NCBI RefSeq assembly: GCF_000377705.1
Contig: NZ_KB898627.1
Location: 299,216-363,215, forward strand
Direction of reading: 5' to 3'
Source: Salsuginibacillus kocurii DSM 18087
GTDB lineage: Bacteria > Bacillota > Bacilli > Bacillales > Marinococcaceae
DNA length: 64,000 nucleotides
Made by a program: the position numbers and the translations under genes. Of the stretch, positions 36,515 to 48,199 are shown one piece after another. Under the pieces are notes generated by a model. That model worked only from the letters and a program-made list of their open reading frames with translations, was not told the DNA's origin and made no database searches. Position 1 is the first letter of the stretch. Each line of letters starts with the position of its first letter.

Positions 36515-36597
36515 TGTGGCGTGGCGTGCTCCACTTGTGGCGTCAGATATTTTGGTTTGGCGTCTCTCCCGGTGAGCGTGGCGCCACGTATTCGATC
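36515..36597 (+). repeat. 21-nt periodic array, word TGTGGCGT
   Basis: Units at 36515, 36536, 36557 and 36577 (21, 21, 20 nt) starting TGTGGCGTG, TGTGGCGTC, TTTGGCGTC and CGTGGCGCC. It begins 15 nt after the ger operon stop. The word also recurs at 55565 and 60793. Confidence 0.68.
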
Positions 36598-36670
36598 CGC
36601 TCTTTTTCAGGAAGGCACTCACGAATATAAAATGGAACAGTCGGTTTGCTCCCGCATAAATCAAGCCAAC

Positions 36671-36716
36671 TAAAAAGAACCTTTCTCCCACATGGTTGGG
36701 GAGAAAGGTTCTTTTT
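36671..36716. terminator. Bidirectional terminator between ger and opu operons
   Basis: AAAAAGAACCTTTCTCCC pairs with GGAGAAAGGTTCTTTTT across a short loop, between convergent operons. Confidence 0.88.
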
Positions 36717-36757
36717 AGATTATCAAGGTACGCCGTTATAAGCGCCTCGCTCATTGA

Positions 36758-37645
36758 TTATTCTTCAATCAATCCATTTTCGACCAAGAAGTCGTTGGCC
36801 ACCGTTTCTTCGAGTTCATGGTCAATATCGACTTCAGCGTTTAGCTCAGCCATGACTTCTTCTGTTAAAAGAGAGCCAAGCTCATTAAGCTGTTCTTCAA
36901 TCTCTGGATGCGCTTCTAATACTTCGTTTCGAATAATAGGAGCCGCAAAATATGGAGGGAAGTAGCCCATGTCATCTTCTAAGATTTCTAAGTCAAACGC
37001 AGGGATCCGGCCGTCTGTTGTAAAGGCGGCAATAACGTCCACTTCTTCATTACGGACGGCATCGTACATTAGCCCTTCATCCATTTGTTCGGTTCCGCCC
37101 CACTCATACTCGTACATTTCATTCATCGGGGCCAAGCCATCTTCACGCTCAGCAAAGTCTGCGTTGTGGCCGAGAATCAACTCTTCACTATGGTCACCTA
37201 ATTCCGTTTGCGTTTCAATTTCATCTGTGTCTTCCTCACGCATGGCTAAACCATAACGATTTTCAAAATCGAACGGTTCAAGCCAGCTGACGTCGAATTC
37301 TTCATTATACCCTTCTTGGACAGCGTCATAAATCACTTCTGCTTCCGGTGGGTCTTCCGGGTCAATTTCTTCATTTAACACTGTTATATAAGAAGTCCCG
37401 GTATATTCCACATATAGATCGATATCTTCATCCTGCATTCCCTGGGTTAAGACATCCGTACTACCGACATCCACTTCTCTATCAATGTTTAAATCCGTAT
37501 TTTCCTCAAGCAAATCCGCAATCATATGTGTTAATATAATTTGTTCAGTAAAGTCTTTTCCGCCTACTACGACTGTATCTTCATCATCTCCGCAAGCACC
37601 TAAAATTAAAGATGAACCGATAATCATAGATAATAACTTTTTCAT
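36758..37645 (-). CDS. Osmoprotectant ABC transporter substrate-binding lipoprotein (OpuCC-like)
   Basis: A 295-residue lipoprotein with a lipobox ILGACGDD and the OpuAC/OpuC fold: VVVGGKDFTEQIILTHMIADLLE, GSTDVLTQGMQ and YVEYTGTSY. It is very acidic. I start at ATG 37645, 6 nt after AAAGGAAG; the ATG two codons upstream is too close. Third gene of an ATPase-permease-binding protein set. The likely ligands are glycine betaine, carnitine or choline, inferred from family. Confidence 0.9.
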   Translation of the reverse strand: MKKLLSMIIGSSLILGACGDDEDTVVVGGKDFTEQIILTHMIADLLEENTDLNIDREVDVGSTDVLTQGMQDEDIDLYVEYTGTSYITVLNEEIDPEDPPEAEVIYDAVQEGYNEEFDVSWLEPFDFENRYGLAMREEDTDEIETQTELGDHSEELILGHNADFAEREDGLAPMNEMYEYEWGGTEQMDEGLMYDAVRNEEVDVIAAFTTDGRIPAFDLEILEDDMGYFPPYFAAPIIRNEVLEAHPEIEEQLNELGSLLTEEVMAELNAEVDIDHELEETVANDFLVENGLIEE

Positions 37646-37669
37646 AGTCATCTTCCTTTCGTCCGTCTG

Positions 37670-38317
37670 TTATTTTCTCAATCCTTTTGGCGTCACCCAA
37701 TTTTCAATACGTTTCAATATAAAGTCCGTAATGATTGCCAAAATTGCAGCCGGTATGGCTCCCAATAACGTAAGGGCACTGTTTTGAACGGCAAGACCAC
37801 GCATAATAACATCCCCTAAACCACCGGCACCAACAAAGGTTGCTAACGTCGCGATCCCGATAACAATGACCGTGGACGTGCGAATACCAGCCATAATAAC
37901 TGGAAAAGCGAGCGGAAGCTCAATTTTTCTAAGAATCTGCGCCCGGGTCATGCCCATCCCTTTACCGGCTTGTACGGATGCTTGATCCACCTCCAGGATC
38001 CCGGTATACGTATTCCGAAGAACTGGAAGCAACGCATAAATGGTTAACGCAAAAATAGCATTATTCGTACCTATCCCAAGAACTGGAAGCATAAACCCTA
38101 ATAAAGCCAAACTTGGGATCGTTTGAGCAACCGCAGCAACACCAATCACCGGCTCTGCGTAGCGGCGCATGCTTGTCAACGCAACCCCCAACGGAACGGC
38201 TATCGCTATCGCTATCCCCATAGAAACAAAGACGAGGAACATGTGTTGTTGCAACGCGTCCCACACTTGATCAGAACGCTGTTGAAAAAGTTCCACAAGT
38301 TGCATCAAGAAGTCCAT
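37670..38317 (-). CDS. Osmoprotectant ABC transporter permease (OpuCB-like)
   Basis: 215 residues, five to six transmembrane helices, with the BPD-type EAA loop AGKGMGMTRAQILRKIELPLAFPVIMAG near residue 120. Only one permease is present where B. subtilis OpuC has two, so the transporter probably uses a homodimer. Start overlaps the ATPase stop by 1 nt (TAATG). Confidence 0.92.
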   Translation of the reverse strand: MDFLMQLVELFQQRSDQVWDALQQHMFLVFVSMGIAIAIAVPLGVALTSMRRYAEPVIGVAAVAQTIPSLALLGFMLPVLGIGTNNAIFALTIYALLPVLRNTYTGILEVDQASVQAGKGMGMTRAQILRKIELPLAFPVIMAGIRTSTVIVIGIATLATFVGAGGLGDVIMRGLAVQNSALTLLGAIPAAILAIITDFILKRIENWVTPKGLRK

Positions 38318-39441
38318 TATGTTTTACCTCCCTGCTGTTCCCATTCTGCAATGCCGCGAATCATACTGGAGTTGGTAATTAACCCTACCAGCTGTCCTTC
38401 TTGTACAACAGGCAATGTATAGACTTTCTGATTGGTAAAGATCTCTGCAACCTCTTGCAGTAACGTGTCGGAAGTTACATGTAAAATATCAGTAGCCATG
38501 ATATCCGAAACGTTTTTATCTTCGTCCTCATAGTGGTTCTTCAAGTCTTCTAACGTGACGATACCTACAAGTTCACCTTCACTGTTCTTAACGTATAATT
38601 GATCCACATGGTGTTTTTTCATATAGTTAAAGGCTTCTGCTAGCCCTCTTTGTTCCCGTACTGTAGCAACATCACTTCTCATCAACTGCTGCGCAGTAGG
38701 CTGGCCTAATTCCTGATTCAACCGTTTGGACCCGATAAAATCACGAACGAAATCATCTTTTGGTTCTCGCAGCATCTTATCCGGAGTATCCACCTGCACA
38801 ATTTCTCCGTCCCGCATAAGGGCAACCCGCTTAGAGATTTTAATAGCTTCATCCATGTCATGCGTTACAAAAACAATCGTCTTTTTAATTTCATCCTGCA
38901 GCTTTACTAATTCATCCTGCAGCTGCTCACGGCTGATGGGGTCCAATGCACTGAAAGGCTCGTCCATCAAAACCACCGGAGGGTCAGCCGCCAAAGCCCG
39001 AATGACACCAATCCGCTGCTGCTGTCCGCCTGACAACTCATTGGGATAGCGTTTTTTAAACGTCTCCGGGTCCAACCCGACAAGGTTCATCAGCTCGTCG
39101 ACGCGCTTCATCATTCTTTCTTTTTCCCATTTCTTTAATTTCGGCACAATTAAAATGTTTTCTTCAATTGTCATATGCGGCAACAACCCAATTTGTTGAA
39201 TGACATACCCAGTGTCACGCCGCAATTGGACAGGGTCTTTCTTTTGAATATTTTCACCATCAATTAATATTTCGCCTTCAGACGGTTCGATTAAACGATT
39301 AAGCATACGCATCGTTGTAGTCTTTCCGCAACCAGAAGGCCCGATGAGTGTAACCAGCTCTCCAGTTTCGATTGTTAAATTAATATTTTTAAGAGCTTGA
39401 AAATCATCAAAGGACTTTCCGACATTTCGAAATTCAATCAT
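38317..39441 (-). CDS. Osmoprotectant ABC transporter ATPase with CBS domains (OpuCA-like)
   Basis: 374 residues. Walker A is GPSGCGKTTTMRM near residue 35, the signature ELSGGQQQRIGVIRAL near 135, Walker B VVLMDEPFSALDP near 155, and the H-loop FVTHDMDEA. Two CBS domains (about residues 250-370, e.g. HHVDQLYVKNSEGELVGIVTLEDL) sense ionic strength or nucleotides in this family. Start at ATG 39441 with GAGGTGA upstream. First gene of the operon. Confidence 0.94.
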   Translation of the reverse strand: MIEFRNVGKSFDDFQALKNINLTIETGELVTLIGPSGCGKTTTMRMLNRLIEPSEGEILIDGENIQKKDPVQLRRDTGYVIQQIGLLPHMTIEENILIVPKLKKWEKERMMKRVDELMNLVGLDPETFKKRYPNELSGGQQQRIGVIRALAADPPVVLMDEPFSALDPISREQLQDELVKLQDEIKKTIVFVTHDMDEAIKISKRVALMRDGEIVQVDTPDKMLREPKDDFVRDFIGSKRLNQELGQPTAQQLMRSDVATVREQRGLAEAFNYMKKHHVDQLYVKNSEGELVGIVTLEDLKNHYEDEDKNVSDIMATDILHVTSDTLLQEVAEIFTNQKVYTLPVVQEGQLVGLITNSSMIRGIAEWEQQGGKT

Positions 39442-40024
39442 GCTGTCACCTCTCATTCCATACTAGGAAACACGACAAGAAACTCTAAAAATCTTGCAAG
39501 TCATACAAATTAATGCAGAAAATATTAAAGAACCTGTAAGTATCTAGGACAGACGAAACCCATCTTGTATACTACATTAAATAGGTCCTAAAATAAAGCC
39601 GTTATTTCCTAAGTACGAAGAAGGACAACCGCCGTAGACCGGTATTCTTAGGTTTTTAGCGGTGTGGTTACGCTTTTACAAAGTGCTTATGGAAGTGGTG
39701 AAAACTAGAATAGATTAGCAGTTTAAAAACGATTTTACTGCAACAACTTATGTCGAAAATTGCGTCTGGTAGAAACATCGAGAGCGAATATAGAGCGGGC
39801 AGTTATGTGGAGTGCGGCGTGTTGGCATTCTCGTGCCGATTGGCCTTGTTTAAGTGCGGTTGCTGGTGCTTGAGTGCGGCGTCGCTCGTTCTAAGTGCAG
39901 CGTCACGTTCCTTCAGTACGGCGCCTCTACCCGGCTGCTTCCCTCCTGTTTTCAAGACAACGCCGCGGTATTAAGACAAACCCACCCCATCATACTCTTT
40001 AGGAAAGAAACAAGGAGGTATGTT
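39442..40024. other. Intergenic region upstream of opu genes
   Basis: Contains the opu promoter region (not resolved), a 21-nt array at 39811-39935 and the ribosome site of the small gene at 40025. No other gene seen. Confidence 0.5.
39811..39935 (+). repeat. 21-nt periodic array, word AGTGCGGCGTC
   Basis: Units at 39811, 39832, 39853, 39873, 39894 and 39915 with steps of 21, 21, 20, 21, 21 nt. Each starts with a variant of AGTGCGGCG (AGTGCGGCGTGTT, CGTGCCGATTGG, AGTGCGGTTGCT, AGTGCGGCGTCGC, AGTGCAGCGTCAC, AGTACGGCGCCTC); the remainder varies. Confidence 0.72.
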
Positions 40025-40180
40025 ATGAAAATATTGGGTCAAATTGATTGGAATCTCCTTTCATTTGTTACCTTATCGCTAGCAAAAGATCATTTACCTT
40101 TAATATACACGCCCAAAATTTATTATTGGCATTGCCATGAAAGGGAGGGAGAAAAGAAAACGCTAAAGCGGAGAAGGTAA
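40025..40180 (+). CDS. Putative 51-residue protein, unknown
   Basis: A short ORF starting MKILGQIDWNLLSF with a strong AAGGAGG ribosome site 6 nt upstream and a basic C terminus (KKTLKRRR). No family recognised. It lies between the opu operon and the histidine-rich gene; the strong translation signal is the main support. Confidence 0.45.
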   Translation: MKILGQIDWNLLSFVTLSLAKDHLPLIYTPKIYYWHCHEREGEKKTLKRRR

Positions 40181-40300
40181 AAGCAGAGGTATGATGACGA
40201 ATGTCCCCATACGTTGCGGCTCATCCATTTTTTCTGGAAAAGCTCAATTTGAGAAGGTCTTTCATAAAATGTCCTATCTCAACAGAAAGTAGTGATTTAA

Positions 40301-40684
40301 ATGACTATATTTGGCCAATGGCCAGGACAGCAACACGGGACTCATCACGGCCATCCTCATGGGTCTCATCATAAGCACCACCACCCGGGGCATCATCATG
40401 GACCGCACCATGGACACCATCACCCGGGGCATCATCACGGACCGCATCATGGACACCATCACCATGGGCACCATCACCCCTGGCACCATCATGGACCGCA
40501 CCATGGACACCATCACCCGGGGCATCATCACGGACCGCATCATGGACACCATCACCCGGGGCACCATCACCCCTGGCACCATCATGGACCGCATCATGGA
40601 CACCATCACCCCTGGCACCATCACGGACCGCATCACGGACACCATCACCATGGGCAAAACCCTTCGTGGCCACCTTTCAGGTGA
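40301..40684 (+). CDS. Histidine-rich repetitive protein (possible metal-binding or spore-coat protein)
   Basis: 127 residues starting MTIFGQWPGQQHGTHHG and ending NPSWPPFR. The centre is tandem variants of GPHHGHHHPGHHH (39-nt DNA repeat) and longer GHHHPWHHH units, about half histidine. No signal peptide. The opposite strand and the next frame are also open because the repeat is CAC/CAT-rich, but only this frame has an ATG start and non-repetitive ends that look like protein. The ribosome site is weak. Metal binding is a natural inference; a coat location is a guess from resemblance to small Bacillus coat proteins. Confidence 0.6.
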   Translation: MTIFGQWPGQQHGTHHGHPHGSHHKHHHPGHHHGPHHGHHHPGHHHGPHHGHHHHGHHHPWHHHGPHHGHHHPGHHHGPHHGHHHPGHHHPWHHHGPHHGHHHPWHHHGPHHGHHHHGQNPSWPPFR

Positions 40685-40755
40685 GTATCAGCAATTGTGA
40701 AGGAGAGAAACAGTCTGTTTTCTCAGCCTGACCAGCCTTGATCACTTTATCAGCC

Positions 40756-40783
40756 AAAACTCCCATTTTCGGCGAGTTTTTTA
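40756..40783 (+). terminator. Weak terminator after histidine-rich gene
   Basis: AAAACTC / GAGTTTTTT stem with T run, about 70 nt after the stop. Confidence 0.5.
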
Positions 40784-40826
40784 AATGGTTTAGATTCCAT
40801 TTCTCATATACCTTTCTAAAAGCATA

Positions 40827-40877
40827 AAAGAAGAGGCTTCCACAAGGTTACTTGACTTCTGGAAAGCCTCTTCTTTG
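40827..40877. terminator. Terminator downstream of gdhA region
   Basis: AAAGAAGAGGCTTCCA and TGGAAAGCCTCTTCTTT form a long stem. It could stop transcription from either direction. Confidence 0.7.
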
Positions 40878-41040
40878 TTTATCTGAAGCAGATGAATTAA
40901 TAAATTCAACTAAACCGGGTTCAGCTTCCTTTGCATTCGGTGTTAACTTAACAGAAGCACAGGGTATTTCGTCTAAAACTGTATCCGGAAACCCTACATT
41001 GCTACTTCAATTACACTTCCATGGGTATAAAAAAGCTTTC

Positions 41041-42894
<1,854 letters not shown>

Positions 42895-43986
42895 TCAGCT
42901 GCTTATTTTCAAGACGGGTTTAATTGTCGTTCCGTTTTTTGAATCTTCGAATGCCTGGTTTATATCGTGGAATTCGTAAAATTCCACTAATTTATCAAAG
43001 GGAAACAACCCTTCCTTATAATACTTCACCAACTCAGGTATAAACACTTGAGGGACGGCATCACCTTCAATAACTCCGACCATTGTTTTTCCTTCAGCCA
43101 TAATTTCCTCATGCACATGAATGCTCACTTCCGGCGTTACCCCCACAATTGCAAGTTTCCCGAGCGGGCGAAGCGTCCGAAGACCCTGGCGAACAACAGA
43201 CGGCACACCTGTTGTTTCAACCCCGTAATGGGCTCCTCCATTCGTTATCTCCTTGATTTGTTCCTCTATATTTTCATCTTTGCCATTAATCACGTGGGTA
43301 GCGCCCAATTCCTTGGCTGCGTCTAGCCGGCTGTCATGGAGATCAATGGCTATGATATGTTTGCAGCTCGTTATTTTTGCTGCCATTACTGCACTTAAAC
43401 CGACTGCTCCCGCGCCGTATATAACGAGGGAGGTTCCAAACGCCGGTTTCAGGTGGTTCAGTACTGTCCCGCTGCCAGTCTGAATACCGCAGCCTAAAGG
43501 CCCTAACAAGGCAAGATCTACATCCTTATCCACTTTCACTACGTTTCTTTCATTAGCGACCGCATAAGTGCCAAAGGAAGACTGTCCGAAAAAGGTGGAA
43601 AGGTCGTTGCCTTCCTTCTGTAAACGATGAGTCTCATCCTCCATTTTTCCATCGAAATTCAATTCGTTAAAATCGGTACAAACCGTTGGATGGCCTGTGA
43701 GACAGTTTTCACAGTGGCCGCAGTAAGCAAACGATAAAACAACATGATCTCCCGACTCCACCGTTTTTACCCCATCACCTGTTTTCTCAACAATCCCTGA
43801 TCCTTCATGGCCCAGCACAACAGGGTATGGAGTCAGCCCGGCATCACGGGCTACCGCATCTGTATGACAGACACCAGTAGCAACAATTTTTACTAAAACT
43901 TCGTTTGTCTTCGGTTCGGAAAGCTCCACTTCTTCAATTTTGAACTCATCTTCCTGGCTCTGTGTAACAGCTGCTTTGATTTTCAA
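42895..43986 (-). CDS. Zinc-dependent alcohol dehydrogenase (MDR superfamily, aryl/benzyl-type)
   Basis: 363 residues. Catalytic zinc ligands are GVCHTDAVARD (Cys37) and GHEGSGIVE (His/Glu near 60); the four structural-zinc cysteines are in YCGHCENCLTGHPTVC near residue 90. The NAD loop is YGAGAVGLSAVMAAK near 190, and IAIDLHD after it has Asp, suggesting NAD. It resembles S-(hydroxymethyl)/aryl-alcohol dehydrogenases; the substrate is not known. Monocistronic, divergent from nothing close. Confidence 0.9.
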   Translation of the reverse strand: MKIKAAVTQSQEDEFKIEEVELSEPKTNEVLVKIVATGVCHTDAVARDAGLTPYPVVLGHEGSGIVEKTGDGVKTVESGDHVVLSFAYCGHCENCLTGHPTVCTDFNELNFDGKMEDETHRLQKEGNDLSTFFGQSSFGTYAVANERNVVKVDKDVDLALLGPLGCGIQTGSGTVLNHLKPAFGTSLVIYGAGAVGLSAVMAAKITSCKHIIAIDLHDSRLDAAKELGATHVINGKDENIEEQIKEITNGGAHYGVETTGVPSVVRQGLRTLRPLGKLAIVGVTPEVSIHVHEEIMAEGKTMVGVIEGDAVPQVFIPELVKYYKEGLFPFDKLVEFYEFHDINQAFEDSKNGTTIKPVLKISS

Positions 43987-44546
43987 CTACGTTCAGCTCC
44001 TTTTATGATTGGTTAACAAAACATGATGAGAGCCCCAAAAACACCTTGCCTCCAAACACTCTTTTATTTTTTTCATTTTATGGATGTTTATGTACATATA
44101 AAAATTAATGCACTTTTGCAGACATCTTTTGTGGGAACTGGTTGAAGAACCAGAGAGTGGAGAAAACGGCGGGAAATATAAACAGGAGTTTGTGAAATTG
44201 GAGAAAGAACCAATACAATTTTTATTTTTCAACAGGAATGTAGACGCTAGAAACGCCCACACGATGTAATGAAAAAAGAGGCTTCCCAAAAGTTCAAAGA
44301 ACTCATGGAAAACCTCTAGTTTATATCCTGATTCTAGAAAACGTTACCTTTTTGTTACCCTCAGGTCATTTCCGAAATATATAAGGGGCAATAAACCCCG
44401 GCTTTACTGGGTTTCAGGGGCAGATGTCCAGCTCCAGCGTCTCTACGAGTTCGGGATCACTTTAGGCCTTTTCTGAAGCCAAAAAGCGGCTTCTATCAAA
44501 GTCCTTCCAGTACCTGTCGCTCGCCAAGGCGCTTACGCTTTTCTCA
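43987..44546. other. Intergenic region between adh and groEL
   Basis: An open frame at 43993-44289 (minus) has no ribosome site and no protein-like composition, so I discount it. 44420-44545 holds a single copy of a dispersed Bacillaceae intergenic repeat (see that entry). A weak hairpin with AAGAGG/CCTCT arms lies near 44276-44325. Confidence 0.5.
44420..44545. repeat. Single copy of the GTCCAGCT...GCTTTTCT intergenic repeat
   Basis: Begins TGTCCAGCTCCAGCGTCTC and ends CGCCAAGGCGCTTACGCTTTTCT, the same outer modules as the clusters near 49706 and 54491. Family widely dispersed in Bacillaceae. Confidence 0.6.
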
Positions 44547-46202
<1,656 letters not shown>

Positions 46203-46248
46203 TCAGCCTCCTATATAAGTAGTATGTAGGGCAATAGCGTCAGTCCGC

Positions 46249-46533
46249 TTACCCAATAACTGCTAGTACGTCGCTTTCGCGCAAGATGAGATAGTCATTT
46301 CCTTCATACTTTACTTCAGTACCTGCATACTTAGAAAAAATGACGTTGTCTCCTTCGTTCACTTCTGGCGCTACGCGTTCGCCGTTATCGGTAACACGTC
46401 CACTGCCAACCGCAACAATCTTTCCTTCTTGCGGCTTTTCTTTGGCGGAATCTGGAAGAACAATACCGCTGGCTGTCTTTTCTTCTTGTTCTACTTGTTC
46501 GATCACAATGCGATCTCCTAGAGGTTTAATCAA
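46249..46533 (-). CDS. groES: Co-chaperonin GroES
   Basis: 94 residues starting at TTG 46533 ([13 protein letters not shown]), nine nt after GGAGGG; a GTG at 46542 lies inside that ribosome site. It shows the mobile loop [21 protein letters not shown] and the [28 protein letters not shown] terminus. First gene of the groES-groEL operon, 52 nt from groEL. Confidence 0.97.
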   Translation of the reverse strand: MIKPLGDRIVIEQVEQEEKTASGIVLPDSAKEKPQEGKIVAVGSGRVTDNGERVAPEVNEGDNVIFSKYAGTEVKYEGNDYLILRESDVLAVIG

Positions 46534-46606
46534 GATGAACACCCTCCTTCAGTAATTTATGGCGTTTCTGCCAGAGAGGCAGAACGACAAACCTAACTTT
46601 TCTTTA

Positions 46607-46633
46607 TTAGCACTCGTGTAGGATGAGTGCTAA
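46607..46633 (-). promoter_or_regulatory. CIRCE element (HrcA operator)
   Basis: TTAGCACTC, 9-nt spacer, GAGTGCTAA: an exact match to the CIRCE consensus. It lies between promoter and groES start, so HrcA should repress groESL. Confidence 0.97.
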
Positions 46634-46644
46634 TACCACTTATA

Positions 46645-46673
46645 ATAATAAAACGTTCATTTTTGTTTTGCAA
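46645..46673 (-). promoter_or_regulatory. Sigma-A promoter of groESL
   Basis: Minus-strand TTGCAA (46668-46673), 17-nt spacer, TATTAT (46645-46650), with CIRCE right after the -10. Confidence 0.82.
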
Positions 46674-46877
46674 GGGGTTACGCTCAATTTTTTCCTACTC
46701 TTTTTTAACCACCCCGACCATCATTCCCTTCACATTCAAACATAAACATATATTTCCTTCTTTCCTCTTGAATAATGGCTCTTGCGTGCTTCAAAAAGTT
46801 CACTTATGATACAATATTTTTTGTTAAAACTTATAGGGGCCCTGATTGCTTACGGTCACCCAAGGAGTACGAGGACG

Positions 46878-47579
46878 TTGAACAAACGCTATTGGTGGAT
46901 AATTGTTGTTTATGTGTTGATGCACCTTTCCGGTATTATTGGCCTGCCTCTTTTAATGGTAGGGTTTGGTTATGATGAGCTTCAATCAGTCGTAGTCTGG
47001 ACGCTTTTCAGCTTTCTTGCCGCTTTAGTCATTATTTCTCTTCTGCTCTTGCCTGACCGGCATGAAGCACGGTTAAACGATGATAAAGCAGGACCAGGCA
47101 GCACAGTACTATGGATTGTGCTCGGATTTTTCATGGCCGTTTTTGCTCAATATTTAGCGGTCATTCTTGAGACGACTTTATTTGGCGTGGATCCAGAGTC
47201 GGAAAACACCCAGCAGATTCTTGCCTTTATTGAATCGTTTCCATACTTTATCATTGCTGTAGCTATTATCGGGCCTATTCTTGAAGAGCTCGTTTTCCGA
47301 AAAGTTATTTTCGGCGCGCTTTACAAACGGATGAACTTCTTCTGGGCAGCCTTCATCAGCTCACTTATTTTTGCGGTGGTTCATCTCGATTTTGAACACC
47401 TGCTCGTTTATATGTCCGGCGGCTTTGTATTTGCTTTCCTTTATGTGAAAACAAACCGAATTCTCGTGCCTATTATGGCGCACGTGTTGATGAACAGCTT
47501 AGCAGCCATCGGCCCTGAACTTGAAGAACTCGAGGAAAACATACAACTTATCCTCGCTTGGATCGGAGGATTGTTCTAG
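46878..47579 (+). CDS. ydiL: CPBP family intramembrane metalloprotease (YdiL)
   Basis: A 233-residue membrane protein with about six helices. It has the Abi/CPBP protease motifs EELVFRKVIFGALYKR near residue 135 (Glu-Glu and Arg), FAVVHLDFEH near 170 and HVLMNS near 208. TTG 46878 is preceded by AAGGAG, ten nt away; upstream in-frame codons would add an unlikely N terminus. B. subtilis ydiL and ydiK neighbour groES in the same way. It may process prenylated or peptide substrates; unknown. Confidence 0.88.
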   Translation: MNKRYWWIIVVYVLMHLSGIIGLPLLMVGFGYDELQSVVVWTLFSFLAALVIISLLLLPDRHEARLNDDKAGPGSTVLWIVLGFFMAVFAQYLAVILETTLFGVDPESENTQQILAFIESFPYFIIAVAIIGPILEELVFRKVIFGALYKRMNFFWAAFISSLIFAVVHLDFEHLLVYMSGGFVFAFLYVKTNRILVPIMAHVLMNSLAAIGPELEELEENIQLILAWIGGLF

Positions 47580-47782
47580 TGAAACTATCACCAAAAACGA
47601 TGGGCACTCTCTACATGGTGCTTGCCGTCATGTTTATCTTTTTAGCCATTCAAACCACCGCGGTGAACGGCTGGAACATTTTATCGTTCTTATTTGCCGC
47701 CTTTGCCGCAATTGATGTCATGATTGCCATGCGTTTTTATCGCAGCAAGCCGTCAAACAATGATTCAAATTCATCCAATTGA
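47579..47782 (+). CDS. ydiK: DUF4305 small membrane protein YdiK
   Basis: 67 residues, two helices (about 9-26 and 35-54), starting at GTG 47579 that overlaps the ydiL stop (TAGTG), with GGAGG upstream. Matches the YdiK family by size, topology and neighbour. Function unknown. Confidence 0.78.
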   Translation: MKLSPKTMGTLYMVLAVMFIFLAIQTTAVNGWNILSFLFAAFAAIDVMIAMRFYRSKPSNNDSNSSN

Positions 47783-48002
47783 ATCAATTTCATCATTCAA
47801 AATAAGATGTTCAAATCCAAATAATGAATGTGACCTTCACTTCAGATGGACGCTTTCCCGAGGGCTTGTCTTCAGACTGCGCTTTTTCCTCTGGGAGTCG
47901 CTGTCTTACGTTTCAGCCACTTTTGAAATTCCGTATAGTAAATAAAAATCAATAGATTATTCGTTTTATTGCTCATAAAACGTCATTATGAAATTGATTC
48001 AA
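47779..48002 (-). mobile_element. MITE-like element, copy 3 (full length)
   Basis: A 224-bp element with perfect 15-bp terminal inverted repeats TTGAATCAATTTCAT / ATGAAATTGATTCAA. Interior matches copies at 10285 and 11120 in reverse orientation, but it lacks their 39-nt palindromic insert: only one CTGAAGA is present (10413-equivalent). It overlaps the ydiK stop codon by a few bases. Confidence 0.78.
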
Positions 48003-48012
48003 ATAACTAATG

Positions 48013-48049
48013 AAAAAATCAGCCGCGACTTGTTTTGCGGCTGATTTTC
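48013..48049. terminator. Terminator between ydiK and MFS genes
   Basis: AAAATCAGCCGC / GCGGCTGATTTT, 10-nt loop, between convergent genes. Confidence 0.85.
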
Positions 48050-48199
48050 TCGTTTATTATGCATAATAGACACAGAATCCGATATATTGCAAAAGCGGGC
48101 ATTTTCCAATATAACGGAGATGTGCTCCGCTAACCTTTCTAAATTGACCAATCCAAAGCTGAAGAGATGTCCGTAAGCGTAATCTTTCTTCTGTCACTC

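Noticed and set aside
40274..40700. Long open frames on the minus strand and in another + frame across the histidine-rich repeat
   Set aside because: They arise from the CAC/CAT-rich 39-nt repeat. They lack a good start or give Met/Val- or Asp/Gly-rich low-complexity products; the histidine frame has non-repetitive protein-like ends.
43993..44289. 98-residue minus-strand frame between adh and groEL
   Set aside because: No ribosome site, Cys/Ser/Tyr-rich composition and no family resemblance.
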